Shown: piece by piece, positions 15,631-24,300 of the stretch
Numbering within the stretch: position 1 is the stretch's first letter
Layout: each line of letters starts with the position of its first letter
Origin: Mycobacterium sp. 852013-50091_SCH5140682
GTDB taxonomy: Bacteria > Actinomycetota > Actinomycetes > Mycobacteriales > Mycobacteriaceae
NCBI RefSeq assembly: GCF_001665685.1
Contig: NZ_LZTB01000097.1
Span: 32,251 to 96,250, forward strand
Length of the DNA stretch: 64,000 nucleotides
Reading direction: 5' to 3'
Translations under genes and position numbers: made by a program
Notes under the pieces: generated by a model
The model's database searches: none
Seen by the model: only the letters and a program-made list of their open reading frames with translations
What the model was told of the DNA's origin: nothing

Positions 15631-16923
15631 ATGGCCACGATTCTGCAGGAATCCCAGGGCACCCCGATGAAGCGCGTGGCGATGGCCAGCTTTGTCGGAT
15701 CTGCCATCGAGTACTACGACTTCTACATTTACGGCACGGCGGCGGCGCTGGTGTTCCCGAAGGTGTTCTTCCCGCATCTCGGTATGACGATGGCAACCGT
15801 CGCGTCGATGGCGACCTTCGCGGCGGCATTTCTGTCGCGGCCGCTGGGTGCGGCGTTCTTCGGGCATTTCGGTGACCGGCTGGGCCGCAAGTCGACGCTG
15901 ATCGCCACCTTGTTGATCATGGGCCTGTCCACGGTCGCTGTCGGCACGGTTCCCAGTGCGGCGACGATCGGCATGGCCGCGCCGCTGATCCTGCTGACCC
16001 TGCGGCTCGTGCAGGGATTCGCGGTCGGTGGCGAATGGGCAGGTGCCGCGTTGCTGTCGGCCGAGTACGCACCGCCGGCCGCGCGGGGCCGCTACGGCAT
16101 GTTCACCCAGATGGGGGTGGGCAGCGGACTGGTCATGAGCAGCCTGCTGTTCCTCGCGGTGAACAAGACCATCGGCGAATCCAGCCACGCCTTCGTCGTG
16201 TGGGGCTGGCGGATCCCGTTCCTCTTCAGCGCAGTGCTGGTGGTCATCGCGCTCTATGTCCGGCTCAACGTCGCTGAGACACCGGTGTTCGCCGGCCAGG
16301 TCCGCGGCGATGCGCCGGTCACACCGCTGACCGCACTGCTGCGCAGCCAGCGGCGCGAAGTGCTTCTGGCCGCGGGCAGCATGATCGGATTCTTCGCGTT
16401 GGGCTACATGGCCAATGCGTATCTGATGAGCTATGCCCATACCCGCGTCGGCTTTTCGCCGAACCTGATCCTGCAGGTGGGTCTGCTCGGCGGAGTGATC
16501 GTGGTGGTGTTCAACGCGCTGAGCGCTGTGCTGAGCGACAGATTCGGCCGGCGCCGCGTCATCATGGTGGCGTTGGCCGTCGGGGTCCCGTGGACGTTCG
16601 TCGTGCTTCCGCTGATCGACACCGGCGATGCGGCGTTGTTCACGCTCGCCATGTCGGGTACCTATGCGGTCGCCGCGAGTTCGTACGGGCCGATGGCGGC
16701 CTTCATACCGGAGATTTTCCGCACCAGGTACCGCTACAGCGGTGCCGGTCTGTCCCTGAACCTCGCGGGGCTGATCGGCGGCGCGGTGCCGACGATCGTC
16801 GCGGCGCCGCTGCTGGCCACCTGGGGCACAGCGGCTGTCGGTGCCATGATGGCCGGCGTCGTCCTGGTCAGTCTGGTCTGCACGTTCGCCCTGCCGGAAA
16901 CGAAAGGTGCTGTTCTGCAGTAG
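15631..16923 (+). CDS. MHS-family (metabolite:H+ symporter) MFS transporter
   Basis: 430-residue, 12-helix permease of the metabolite:proton symporter branch (ShiA/KgtP/ProP-like). Landmarks are VGSAIEYYDFYIYGTAAALVF in helix 1, FGHFGDRLGRKSTL in the helix 2-3 loop, RLVQGFAVGGEWAGAALL in helix 4-5, LSDRFGRRRVI in the 8-9 loop and PETKG near the end. Substrates of this group are carboxylates, betaines or shikimate; specificity cannot be set from sequence. GAGGAGCG precedes the ATG. It shares its promoter module with the secreted protein at 17152, implying joint control. Confidence 0.9.
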   Translation: MATILQESQGTPMKRVAMASFVGSAIEYYDFYIYGTAAALVFPKVFFPHLGMTMATVASMATFAAAFLSRPLGAAFFGHFGDRLGRKSTLIATLLIMGLSTVAVGTVPSAATIGMAAPLILLTLRLVQGFAVGGEWAGAALLSAEYAPPAARGRYGMFTQMGVGSGLVMSSLLFLAVNKTIGESSHAFVVWGWRIPFLFSAVLVVIALYVRLNVAETPVFAGQVRGDAPVTPLTALLRSQRREVLLAAGSMIGFFALGYMANAYLMSYAHTRVGFSPNLILQVGLLGGVIVVVFNALSAVLSDRFGRRRVIMVALAVGVPWTFVVLPLIDTGDAALFTLAMSGTYAVAASSYGPMAAFIPEIFRTRYRYSGAGLSLNLAGLIGGAVPTIVAAPLLATWGTAAVGAMMAGVVLVSLVCTFALPETKGAVLQ

Positions 16924-16946
16924 AAGTGCGCCTCACCGGGTCGCCG

Positions 16947-16984
16947 CTGAGCCCCTGCTCGATTCGAATCGAGCAGGGGCTCAG
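16947..16984. terminator. Perfect 38-base palindrome after the MHS transporter
   Basis: Nineteen-base perfect arms with centre GATTCGAATC. The outer stem CTGAGCCCCTG is identical to the stem core of the hairpin at 17450-17493. Position 23 bases after the stop supports termination. Confidence 0.7.
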
Positions 16985-17009
16985 TCGATTTGGCGGAAAT
17001 CCAACGCCT

Positions 17010-17097
17010 GAGCACAATGCGCGAATCTCCGGAAAAGCGGATGTAGCGCGGGTTGTGCGCACAACCGCGACACCGAGTTGGTGGCCCCGTAGTTTCA
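17010..17097 (+). promoter_or_regulatory. Shared promoter module copy B (upstream of His-rich secreted protein)
   Basis: GAGCACAATGCGC (17010-17022), perfect dyad GGTTGTGCGCACAACC (17051-17066) and CGTAGTTTCA (17088-17097) with -10-like TAGTTT. It matches copy A at 15517 in order and spacing while intervening bases differ, so the conserved blocks look functional. The gene starts 54 bases after the last block. Confidence 0.65.
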
Positions 17098-17151
17098 TAG
17101 GCGTGACAGCGTCACAAGCAATCAAAACCCAACTCACACAGGAGAACTCAG

Positions 17152-17442
17152 ATGACCACCATCAACACCAAGTCCCGCTTCTTCGCCCGCTTCGTTGCGG
17201 CTCCGGTCGCCGCCGCAGGCATCCTGGGCGGTGCCGCCCTGGGGCTGGCCGCAGGCGCCAACGCCGATCCGGGTCCCTCGGATCACTCCCGCAGCTACTC
17301 GGTGGACTACCGGCACGATTCGGGCGAGCACCGCGAATACCGCGAGCATCGCGAGCACCGCGACTGGGGCTTCTGGGGCTTCTGGCCGTGGCACCACTGG
17401 GACCACTCCTTCTACGGCCACCGCGGCGAACACCGCAGCTGA
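17152..17442 (+). CDS. Small secreted His/Trp-rich protein
   Basis: 96 residues. A Sec-type signal peptide (KSRFFARFVAAPVAAAGILGGAALGLAAGANA) is predicted to be cut after Ala38, leaving a 58-residue mature protein. This part holds ten His and five Trp: three EHRE-like units at residues 59-69 (GEHREYREHREHR), then DWGFWGFWPWHHWDHSFYGH. It has no cysteines. The composition suggests metal, haem or anionic-ligand binding, but that is inference; I do not recognise a family. GGAGAA is 6 bases before the ATG. It shares a promoter module with the MHS transporter and ends at a strong hairpin. Confidence 0.8.
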   Translation: MTTINTKSRFFARFVAAPVAAAGILGGAALGLAAGANADPGPSDHSRSYSVDYRHDSGEHREYREHREHRDWGFWGFWPWHHWDHSFYGHRGEHRS

Positions 17443-17449
17443 CCCGCCC

Positions 17450-17493
17450 AATACACTGAGCCCCTGGCCAACCGGCCAGGGGCTCAGTGTATT
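17450..17493. terminator. Bidirectional hairpin between convergent genes
   Basis: Twenty-base perfect arms (AATACACTGAGCCCCTGGCC and its complement) around AACC, with T-rich ends on both strands. It lies between the secreted protein stop and the convergent oxygenase stop, so it can serve both. Confidence 0.8.
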
Positions 17494-17502
17494 TCGCGTG
17501 TC

Positions 17503-18510
17503 TCAGGCGAAGCTGCGCTCGACCTCCTCGCGGCTGCGGACCGGGTCGCTGCCCAATACGTACGACGGCTCGGTATGTGGTTCCAGAGCCGGATCTACGC
17601 CGTGGGCCACCCGCGTCTGGGCCTGGCGGAACTCCGGAATAGGCCCGGCCGCCAACTCCAGACCGTTGATGGTCGACCACACCAGGCCCCGCCGTGCGGT
17701 GCGCTCGATGATGTTGGGGGACTGGTGCGATATCAGTTGCATGGCCCATTTGGGCATGGTGTCGCGGATCGCCCAGTCGATCGCGCTCTGCGGCAGTGGC
17801 ACATTCGGCCCGGTGGCCATGGCTACCCCGTGGGTGAGCGCGAGTTTGGGTAGGTAGGACTTGAGGCAGTCGAGCGTCTCGGCCTTGGTGGCGGGCAGGT
17901 CGGTGCCGCCGAGGGCGTGCCCGACGCGGATGAACTCGCCGTAGTAGCGGTCGAGTTTCTTGCCGCGCAACGGTTGTGGGTGGTACAGCTCGTGCGCGGT
18001 GGCCAGGCCCCAGACCACCGTTGCGTAATTCCAGCGCAACCAGTCGGGATCGTCGGCGTCGTAGGGCGCGCCGTCCGGCCGGACGCCCTTGATGGTGTGG
18101 TGCATGGCCCGCACGGCCTTGGCGAGTCGTTCGGCGGTGTCGGTGGAGCCGTACGCAGTGCCTATGAAGAACGCGATCGAGTGGCCCAGGCGTACGGCGG
18201 CGCCCTTGGGGTCGATCTGCGGGATGGCCTGCCCGTCGTCGTCGCGCTTCACCAGGCGCGAGTGGTGCATGCCCATCCAGTAGATCGACGGGTCGAGGCG
18301 CTCCAGGTAGGCCGCGCACTGCAACCCGAAGATCAGGGCGTGCATGTGGGAGTGCACATGCCACACCGCGCTGCCTGGGCCGAACCAACCCGGGTCACCC
18401 GTTGGCCCTTCGAAATCCATCCCGCGGAAATAGTTCCGGCGGATGTCGGCGTCGAATTTCTGATTCAGCCACTGCCCGACGAACTGGTGCGGCATGAACG
18501 GCACGGACAC
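17503..18510 (-). CDS. MpaB/DUF2236-family oxygenase
   Basis: 335 residues of the DUF2236 (MpaB, latex-clearing-protein-like) superfamily: haem-associated, largely helical oxygenases. Visible landmarks are GDPGWFGPGSAVWHVHSHMHALIFG near the N-terminus, YGSTDTAERLAKAVRAMHHTIKGVRPDG and DPDWLRWNYATVVWGLATAHELY, which supply conserved His and Arg. Characterised members cleave polyisoprene, but most mycobacterial copies have no known substrate. The GTG start is preceded by GGAGGAG. It diverges from a TetR gene that probably controls it. Confidence 0.87.
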   Translation of the reverse strand: MSVPFMPHQFVGQWLNQKFDADIRRNYFRGMDFEGPTGDPGWFGPGSAVWHVHSHMHALIFGLQCAAYLERLDPSIYWMGMHHSRLVKRDDDGQAIPQIDPKGAAVRLGHSIAFFIGTAYGSTDTAERLAKAVRAMHHTIKGVRPDGAPYDADDPDWLRWNYATVVWGLATAHELYHPQPLRGKKLDRYYGEFIRVGHALGGTDLPATKAETLDCLKSYLPKLALTHGVAMATGPNVPLPQSAIDWAIRDTMPKWAMQLISHQSPNIIERTARRGLVWSTINGLELAAGPIPEFRQAQTRVAHGVDPALEPHTEPSYVLGSDPVRSREEVERSFA

Positions 18511-18540
18511 GTGAGACTCCTCCGTGAAATCTGGCTACGG

Positions 18541-18552
18541 TTGTAACCACAA
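18541..18552. promoter_or_regulatory. Dyad in the oxygenase/TetR divergent promoter
   Basis: TTGT-AACC-ACAA lies inside the 83-base divergent region. It has the same TTGT-N4-ACAA form as the dyads at 15559 and 17053. GGTT-GT-AACC overlaps it. It is a likely operator of the adjacent TetR regulator; whether that protein also binds the other two copies is inference. Confidence 0.5.
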
Positions 18553-18593
18553 TACATTTTGGCTACACCCGTGACCAGACTTACCCTGTACAG

Positions 18594-19193
18594 ATGTCGA
18601 CTCCCACCCGGTGGGCGGGCGTGCCGCTGACGGACCGCCGTGCCGAACGCCGCGCGCAGCTGATCGACGCGGCGTTCGGCCTGTTCGGCGCGGGCGGTGA
18701 GGCCGCGCTGTCGGTGCGTTCGGTGTGCCGCGAGTGCGGCCTGAACACCCGCTACTTCTACGAGAGTTTCGCCGACACCGACGACCTGCTCGGCGCCGTC
18801 TACGACCAGGTGGCCGCGGCACTTGCGGCCGAACTCGAGAAGGCCATGGCGGGAGCGGGTGATTCGGTGCGGACGCGGACCCGCGCCGGGATCGCCGCGG
18901 TGCTGGGCTTCAGCTCCGCCGATCCGCGGCGCGGCCGCGTCTTGTTCACCGACGCCAGGGCCAACCCCGTGCTGGCGGCGCGTCGTACTGCCACCCACGA
19001 TCTACTGCGCGAAGCGGTCCTGACCGAGGGCGGCCGGCTGCATCCCGGCTCGGACCCGGTGGCCGCTCAGGTCGGCGCCGCCATGTACACCGGCGCGATG
19101 GCCGAGCTGGCCCAGCAGTGGCTGGCCGGGCATCTCGGGGACGATCTCGACGCCGTGGTCGAACACGCGCTGCGCCTCGTGTTGGGGCGTTAG
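18594..19193 (+). CDS. TetR-family transcriptional regulator
   Basis: 199 residues. The N-terminal helix-turn-helix spans about 15-62 (RRAERRAQLIDAAFGLFGAGGEAALSVRSVCRECGLNTRYFYESFADTDDLL), with the typical YFYxSF recognition end. The C-terminal half is helical and variable, as expected for ligand binding and dimerisation. It is transcribed divergently from the DUF2236 oxygenase, the usual setting for a local repressor. The inducer is unknown. Confidence 0.92.
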   Translation: MSTPTRWAGVPLTDRRAERRAQLIDAAFGLFGAGGEAALSVRSVCRECGLNTRYFYESFADTDDLLGAVYDQVAAALAAELEKAMAGAGDSVRTRTRAGIAAVLGFSSADPRRGRVLFTDARANPVLAARRTATHDLLREAVLTEGGRLHPGSDPVAAQVGAAMYTGAMAELAQQWLAGHLGDDLDAVVEHALRLVLGR

Positions 19194-19200
19194 GGGCGCC

Positions 19201-19250
19201 AGTCAGACTTGGGCGGCGGGCCGCCAATCAGACTTGGGCGGCGGGCCGCC
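19201..19250. repeat. 25-base tandem duplication at the DinB gene 3' end
   Basis: Two adjacent 25-base units (19201-19225, 19226-19250) differ at one base, the second base of the unit. The inner copy encodes the last codons and stop of the DinB gene; the outer copy repeats them after the stop. This looks like a recent slippage duplication. Confidence 0.85.
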
Positions 19251-19830
19251 ACCGTTTGATCCACTCGGTCTCCGGCCATTCCTCGACAGCGGCCATCAAC
19301 TCGTACATCGTTGCGCCGTCGATGGATTCCCGGATGATGTCGGCATGCCCGGCGTGCCGGGAGAGCTCCTCCACCAGATGCATGGCCACCCAGCGCGGCG
19401 ACCAGTGCTCGATGTCTTTGGGGAACCACGGCACCTCCTGCGGCACCGGGACGGGCACACCCAGATCGACATCGGCGAAGGCCTGCAGCGTGGCGGCGTT
19501 CTCCGCCGTCAACGCAGCGACCAGGTCGTCGAGGGTTTCGTCCTCGCGCATCACGTGCTGGTCGGCGTACTCGGCCATGACCTCCTCCATGGGCCGCGGG
19601 TCCGGCGGCGGGAAATCCGGGGCCGACCTGACGCGATCGGCCCAGCTGTGCTGCACCGCGGTGACGTGTTTGATCAGGCCGCCGACCGACAGCGCGCTCA
19701 CCGACGGAGTGGAGCGGGCCTGCTCGTCGGTCAAGCCGTGGCACACCGCCACGAACGCGTTCTGGTTGTGGCGCAGGAACTCGATGAGGGTCTGACGCTC
19801 GTCGGCGGCGGGTGGGGGCATTCCGGGCAT
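19228..19830 (-). CDS. DinB-like (DUF664) four-helix protein
   Basis: 200 residues of the DinB/YfiT metal-dependent four-helix family. Histidines are placed as in the family: LIKHVTAVQHSW near residue 55 and MHLVEELSRHAGHADIIRESIDG near residue 155. Relatives include mycothiol- or bacillithiol-dependent transferases. It is transcribed with a second DinB-like gene only 3 bases upstream and probably under the divergent WYL regulator. The 3' end carries a 25-base tandem duplication that begins again right after the stop. Specific reaction unknown. Confidence 0.85.
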   Translation of the reverse strand: MPGMPPPAADERQTLIEFLRHNQNAFVAVCHGLTDEQARSTPSVSALSVGGLIKHVTAVQHSWADRVRSAPDFPPPDPRPMEEVMAEYADQHVMREDETLDDLVAALTAENAATLQAFADVDLGVPVPVPQEVPWFPKDIEHWSPRWVAMHLVEELSRHAGHADIIRESIDGATMYELMAAVEEWPETEWIKRWRPAAQV

Positions 19831-19833
19831 GGT

Positions 19834-20358
19834 TCAGTTCTCCTGGCTGTGAGTGGAATGGACGTAAAGGTCGCGGATGCAGGCGATTTCGGCGCCGTGG
19901 TGGATGGCCTCCCGGTTGATGTGCAGAATCAGTTCAGTCATGGAGTACTCGGCCCAAGGTCCTTCCGCGGGCCCGCAGGGCTGCTTGAGGTCATCCTCGC
20001 TCAGCGATCGGACGCCGTCGATCCAAATTCGGTACGCGTCGTCGAGTTGGGCCAGCGCCGTGGCGGCATCGGTGGCGTACGGCCAGGTCTGGTAGTCGGC
20101 GGGCGGCCCGCCGAAGTGCGAGTGGTTCCGCATGGCGAAGACACCGACGATGACGTGCCCCAGCCGCCACGCGATGGTCGTGAACGGCTCCGGCTGAGGT
20201 GGGGGATAACTGAAGTCGATGGCGCCGTCGGGATGGACCGTCCAGCAGTCGGGAACCGGCTGCCAGACGTACTCGTCATCGGTCAGTCCGTCGAGCCGGG
20301 GGCGCAGTTGGTGGGTCCAGTGGTAGTCCAGCTGATCGGCCAGCGGGTTTCTCTGCAT
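19834..20358 (-). CDS. DinB superfamily protein
   Basis: 174 residues (MQRNPLADQLDYHWTHQLRPRLDGLTDDEYVWQPVPDCWTV). The DinB helices hold WRLGHVIVGVFAMRNH and LILHINREAIHHGAEIACIRDLY, the latter with the clustered His that bind metal. EYVWQPVPDCWTV is typical of DinB-2 proteins. The ATG at 20358 is chosen because upstream in-frame sequence overlaps the divergent WYL gene. It is the first gene of a two-DinB operon facing an inverted repeat at 20382. Confidence 0.85.
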   Translation of the reverse strand: MQRNPLADQLDYHWTHQLRPRLDGLTDDEYVWQPVPDCWTVHPDGAIDFSYPPPQPEPFTTIAWRLGHVIVGVFAMRNHSHFGGPPADYQTWPYATDAATALAQLDDAYRIWIDGVRSLSEDDLKQPCGPAEGPWAEYSMTELILHINREAIHHGAEIACIRDLYVHSTHSQEN

Positions 20359-20381
20359 GAAGCCACCTTCGCATCCATAGC

Positions 20382-20396
20382 GGACAGGTTCTGTCC
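20382..20396. promoter_or_regulatory. Operator-like dyad GGACAG-GTT-CTGTCC
   Basis: Perfect 6-base arms with a 3-base centre in the 61-base gap between the DinB operon and the WYL regulator. It lies 23 bases from each start codon, where a bound WYL protein would control both directions. Confidence 0.6.
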
Positions 20397-20419
20397 TAAG
20401 AGTGCGGCAGACTTGCCGC

Positions 20420-21379
20420 ATGGGCGAAACGACCAGTCGGGTGCTGCAACTGCTCGGCCTGCTGCAGTCGCGTCGCGTCTGGTCGGGCGAGGAACTGGCC
20501 CAGCGGCTCGGCGTCACGGGCCGCAGCGTCCGGCGCGACGTCGAGCGGCTGCGTGACCTCGGATATCCGGTGCATGCCAGTAAGGGGCACGGTGGTGGCT
20601 ACCAACTCGGCGCCGGGGCGGCGCTGCCGCCGCTGCTGCTCGACCCGGACGAGGCCGTCGCGATGGCGGTCTGCCTGCGCTTGGCCGCCGGCGGCAGCAT
20701 CGCGGGCGTCGGGGAATCGGCGCTACGGGCGCTGTCCAAGCTCGACCAGGTGATGCCGGCGCGGCTGCGTTCACAGGTGTCGGCCGTGCACGACGCCACC
20801 GTCACCCTGTCGCCCAACTCGTCGGACGCACCCGTCGCACCCGACGTGCTGATGACCCTGGCCCGCGCCTGCCGCGACCGCGAACACGTCGCCGCCGGGT
20901 ACACCGACATCCGCGGCAACAACACGCAGCGCAGGCTGGAGCCCTATCAACTGGTCACCACCGGGCGCCGGTGGTACCTGATGGCCTACGACCGCGACCG
21001 TGCCGACTGGCGCACGCTGCGGCTGGACAGGATGTCCGAGGTCAGGGCGTTGGGCAGCACCTTCACGCCGCGTGACGCGCCCGACCCCGCGGACTACGTG
21101 CGGCGGGCGATCAGCTCATCGCCGTATCGGTATGTGGCGCGGGTGCGCTATGCGGCCCCGCAAGACGTTGTGGCGCCGATGTTTTCGCCGGCTTCGGCCA
21201 CCGTTGAGGCGGACGGTCCGGATGCGTGCATCGTCACAGCGGGCGCCGACGACCCCGAACGCATGGTGGTGTACTTCGCCACCCTCGGCCACGATTTCGA
21301 GGTGCTGGAACCTCCCGAGCTGGCCACCGCCGTCCGGGCAATGGCCGAACGCCTGTCCCGCAGCGCCGCGCGAACGTAA
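20420..21379 (+). CDS. WYL-domain transcriptional regulator
   Basis: 319 residues (start MGETTSRVLQLLGLLQSRRVWSG). The N-terminal HTH-11 (GEELAQRLGVTGRSVRRDVERLRDLGYPV) is followed by the WYL sensor domain with RRWYLMAYDRDRADWRTLRLDRM and a C-terminal WCX-like part (YVARVRYAAPQDVV). Many actinobacterial YafY-type regulators control a neighbouring DinB gene, as this one probably does. An upstream in-frame GTG at 20402 is possible, but the ATG matches the family start. The stop is 10 bases before the mannosidase ATG. Confidence 0.9.
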   Translation: MGETTSRVLQLLGLLQSRRVWSGEELAQRLGVTGRSVRRDVERLRDLGYPVHASKGHGGGYQLGAGAALPPLLLDPDEAVAMAVCLRLAAGGSIAGVGESALRALSKLDQVMPARLRSQVSAVHDATVTLSPNSSDAPVAPDVLMTLARACRDREHVAAGYTDIRGNNTQRRLEPYQLVTTGRRWYLMAYDRDRADWRTLRLDRMSEVRALGSTFTPRDAPDPADYVRRAISSSPYRYVARVRYAAPQDVVAPMFSPASATVEADGPDACIVTAGADDPERMVVYFATLGHDFEVLEPPELATAVRAMAERLSRSAART

Positions 21380-21389
21380 GGTTCGCTGC

Positions 21390-24300
21390 ATGCGCGTCAT
21401 CGCCGCGGAGTCGACGGAATTGTTCATCGGTTCTTCGGATCTGCCGGTGCAGCTGGCCCGGGTCAGCTACACGGGATGCACTGTTGCGACGACCATCCGA
21501 GTGGACGGCGACGGTCTGTCCGGGCAGGCCGTCGCAGACGCGGGCGACGGTGTGGTCGAGGTGCCGGTGACCGTGCGCGACGCCGTTCCCGGCGACACCC
21601 GCGCCGCGGTGGTCGACGGACTGGAATTCGAATTCACCGTCGCCGAGCCCGGCTGGACCATGTACATGATCAGCCACTTCCACTACGACCCGGTGTGGTG
21701 GAACACGCAAGCCGCCTACACCAGCGCGTGGACCGAAGACCCGCCCGGCCGATGCCGGCAGACCAACGGATTCGACCTGGTGGCGGCCCACCTGGAACTG
21801 GCGCGCCGCGAACCGGATTACAAGTTCGTACTGGCCGAGGTGGACTACCTCAAGCCCTACTGGGATGCGCACCCTGAAGACCGGGCCGATCTGCGCCGGT
21901 TCATCGCCGACGGCCGCGTCGAGATCATGGGTGGCGCATACAACGAACCGAACACCAACCTCACCAGCCCGGAAACCGCGATCCGGAACTTCGTGGCGGG
22001 CATGGGTTTTCAGCGTGATGTGCTGGGGGCGAACCCGGCGACGGCGTGGCAGCTCGACGTGTTCGGGCACGACCCGCAGTTCCCCGGCATGGCGGCCGAC
22101 GCGGGCCTGACGTCCAGCTCCTGGGCCCGCGGGCCGCATCACCAGTGGGGTCCGATGCAGAACGACGGCGACCCCGAACGCATGCAGTTCGCCAGCGAAT
22201 TCGAGTGGATCGCCCCATCGGGTCGCGGGCTGCTCACCCACTACATGCCCGCGCATTACTCGGCCGGCTGGTGGATGGATTCCGCGGCGACGCTGACCGA
22301 TGCCGAGGAGTCCACCTACCGGCTGTTCAGCAAGCTCAAGCGCGTGGCCCTGACCCGCAATGTGCTGCTGCCGGTCGGCACCGATTACACGCCGCCCAAC
22401 AAGTGGGTGACCCAGATCCACCGCGACTGGAATGCCCGCTACGTCTGGCCGAGATTCGTGTGCGCTCTGCCGAGCGAGTTCTTCGCCGCGGTACGCGCCG
22501 AACTCGACTCCCGCGGCGTCAAACCGTCACCGCAGACTCGGGATATGAACCCGATCTACACGGGCAAGGACGTGTCCTACATCGACACCAAACAGGCCAA
22601 CCGGGCCGCCGAGGACGCCGTGCTCGACGCCGAGCGTTTCGCGGTGTTCGCGGGACTCCTCGGCGGTGCCGACTATCCGCAGGCCGCACTGTCCAAAGCC
22701 TGGGTTCAACTGGCCTACGGCGCCCACCACGACGCCATCACCGGGTCGGAGTCCGATCAGGTCTACCTCGACCTGCTGACCGGCTGGCGCGACGCCTGGG
22801 AGCTGGGCCGCGCGGCCCGCGATAATGCGCTGCAACTGCTGTCGGATGCGGTGGACGGGTACGGCGGGCAGGAGCGCAACGACTCGGCGATCGGCTCGAT
22901 CATCGTGTGGAATTCGTTGGCGCACAATCGCACCGACGTGGTGACCGTGCACCTGGACCAGCCGCTGAGTGGCGTGCTGCTCGACGCCGACGGCTCAGAG
23001 GTGCCCGTGCTGGTCGAACACGGCGGCAGGACCTTGAGCTGGCTGGCCCGCGATGTGCCGTCACTGGGTTGGCGGGCCTACCGGTTCACCGATGGCTCCG
23101 CTGCGGAGTGGGAACCGTTGGCCGGGTGCACCATCGAGAACGATCACTACCGGCTGACGGTCGATCCAGCTCGTGGCGGCGGGGTGGTCTCGCTGCTGCG
23201 GGCTGGCCGGGAACTGCTCGCCGACGGTGCGGTGGGCAACGAACTGGCAGTCTATGACGAGTATCCGGCGCATCCGCAAGCAGGCGAGGGGCCGTGGCAT
23301 CTGCTACCCAAAGGCCCGGTGGTCTGCTCGTCCGGGACCGACGCTGACGAAATCTATTGCCAACACAGCGCTTTAGGGCAGCGCGTGACTGTGCGCGGCG
23401 GTATCGACGGGCTGCTGCGATACACCCAGACGATCACCCTGTGGCACGGCCTGGACCGCGTCGATTGCCGCACCACCATCGACGACTTCACCGGATCCGA
23501 CAAGCTGTTGCGACTGCGCTGGCCGTGCCCGGTGCCCGGGGCGCTGCCGGTCAGCGAGGTCGGCGACGCTGTCATCGGGCGTGGATTCGGGCTGATGCAC
23601 GATGGTGAGCCGACGGCAGTGGACTCGGCCCAGCATCCGTGGACGCTGGACAATCCCGCCTACGGCTGGTTCGGCTTGTCCTCGGCGGTGCGCATCAAGG
23701 TCGCAGACGCGGTGCGTGCGGTGTCGGTGGCCGAGGTGGTGACACCCGACCTTTCCTCGGACGCCGTGGACTCGCGCGAGTTGGTGGTGGCGCTGGTCCG
23801 TGCCGGCGTGACCGCGACCTGCAGCAGCGCCGACAAACCGCGCTATGGCAACCTGGCGGTGGATTCGAACCTGCCCGACACCCGGCTGGCTCTTGGCGGG
23901 CCCAGTGAAAACTCGTTCACCGCAGCAGTTCTCGCTGAGTCGGACGACGCCTACGGCAATGAACTGAAACGTCAGTTGGACGCGACGGGGTCTGCCCGGG
24001 TGTGGGTGCCCGCGGCGACGCCGCTGCGCGAGCAGTGGGTGCCCGACGCCGACCTGCGTGCCCCGCGGGCGCTTCCGGTGCTGATCCTGGCCGGTGACCT
24101 CACGGCGGTGGTCGACGACCTCGCCGACGCCGAGATCGTCGTCGACCAGCACGTGCCGACCGTGGCTGAAGCGTTCGAGCAACGCACCGTGGCGGTACTC
24201 AACCGCGGCGTTCCCGGGTTCGCCGTCGGCTCCGACGGCACCCTGCACACCTCACTCATGCGGTCCTGCACCGGCTGGCCCTCCGGCACGTGGATCGACC

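Noticed and set aside
21000..21389. N-terminal extension of the mannosidase
   Set aside because: It overlaps the WYL gene out of frame and is Arg-rich; the ATG at 21390 begins normal sequence.
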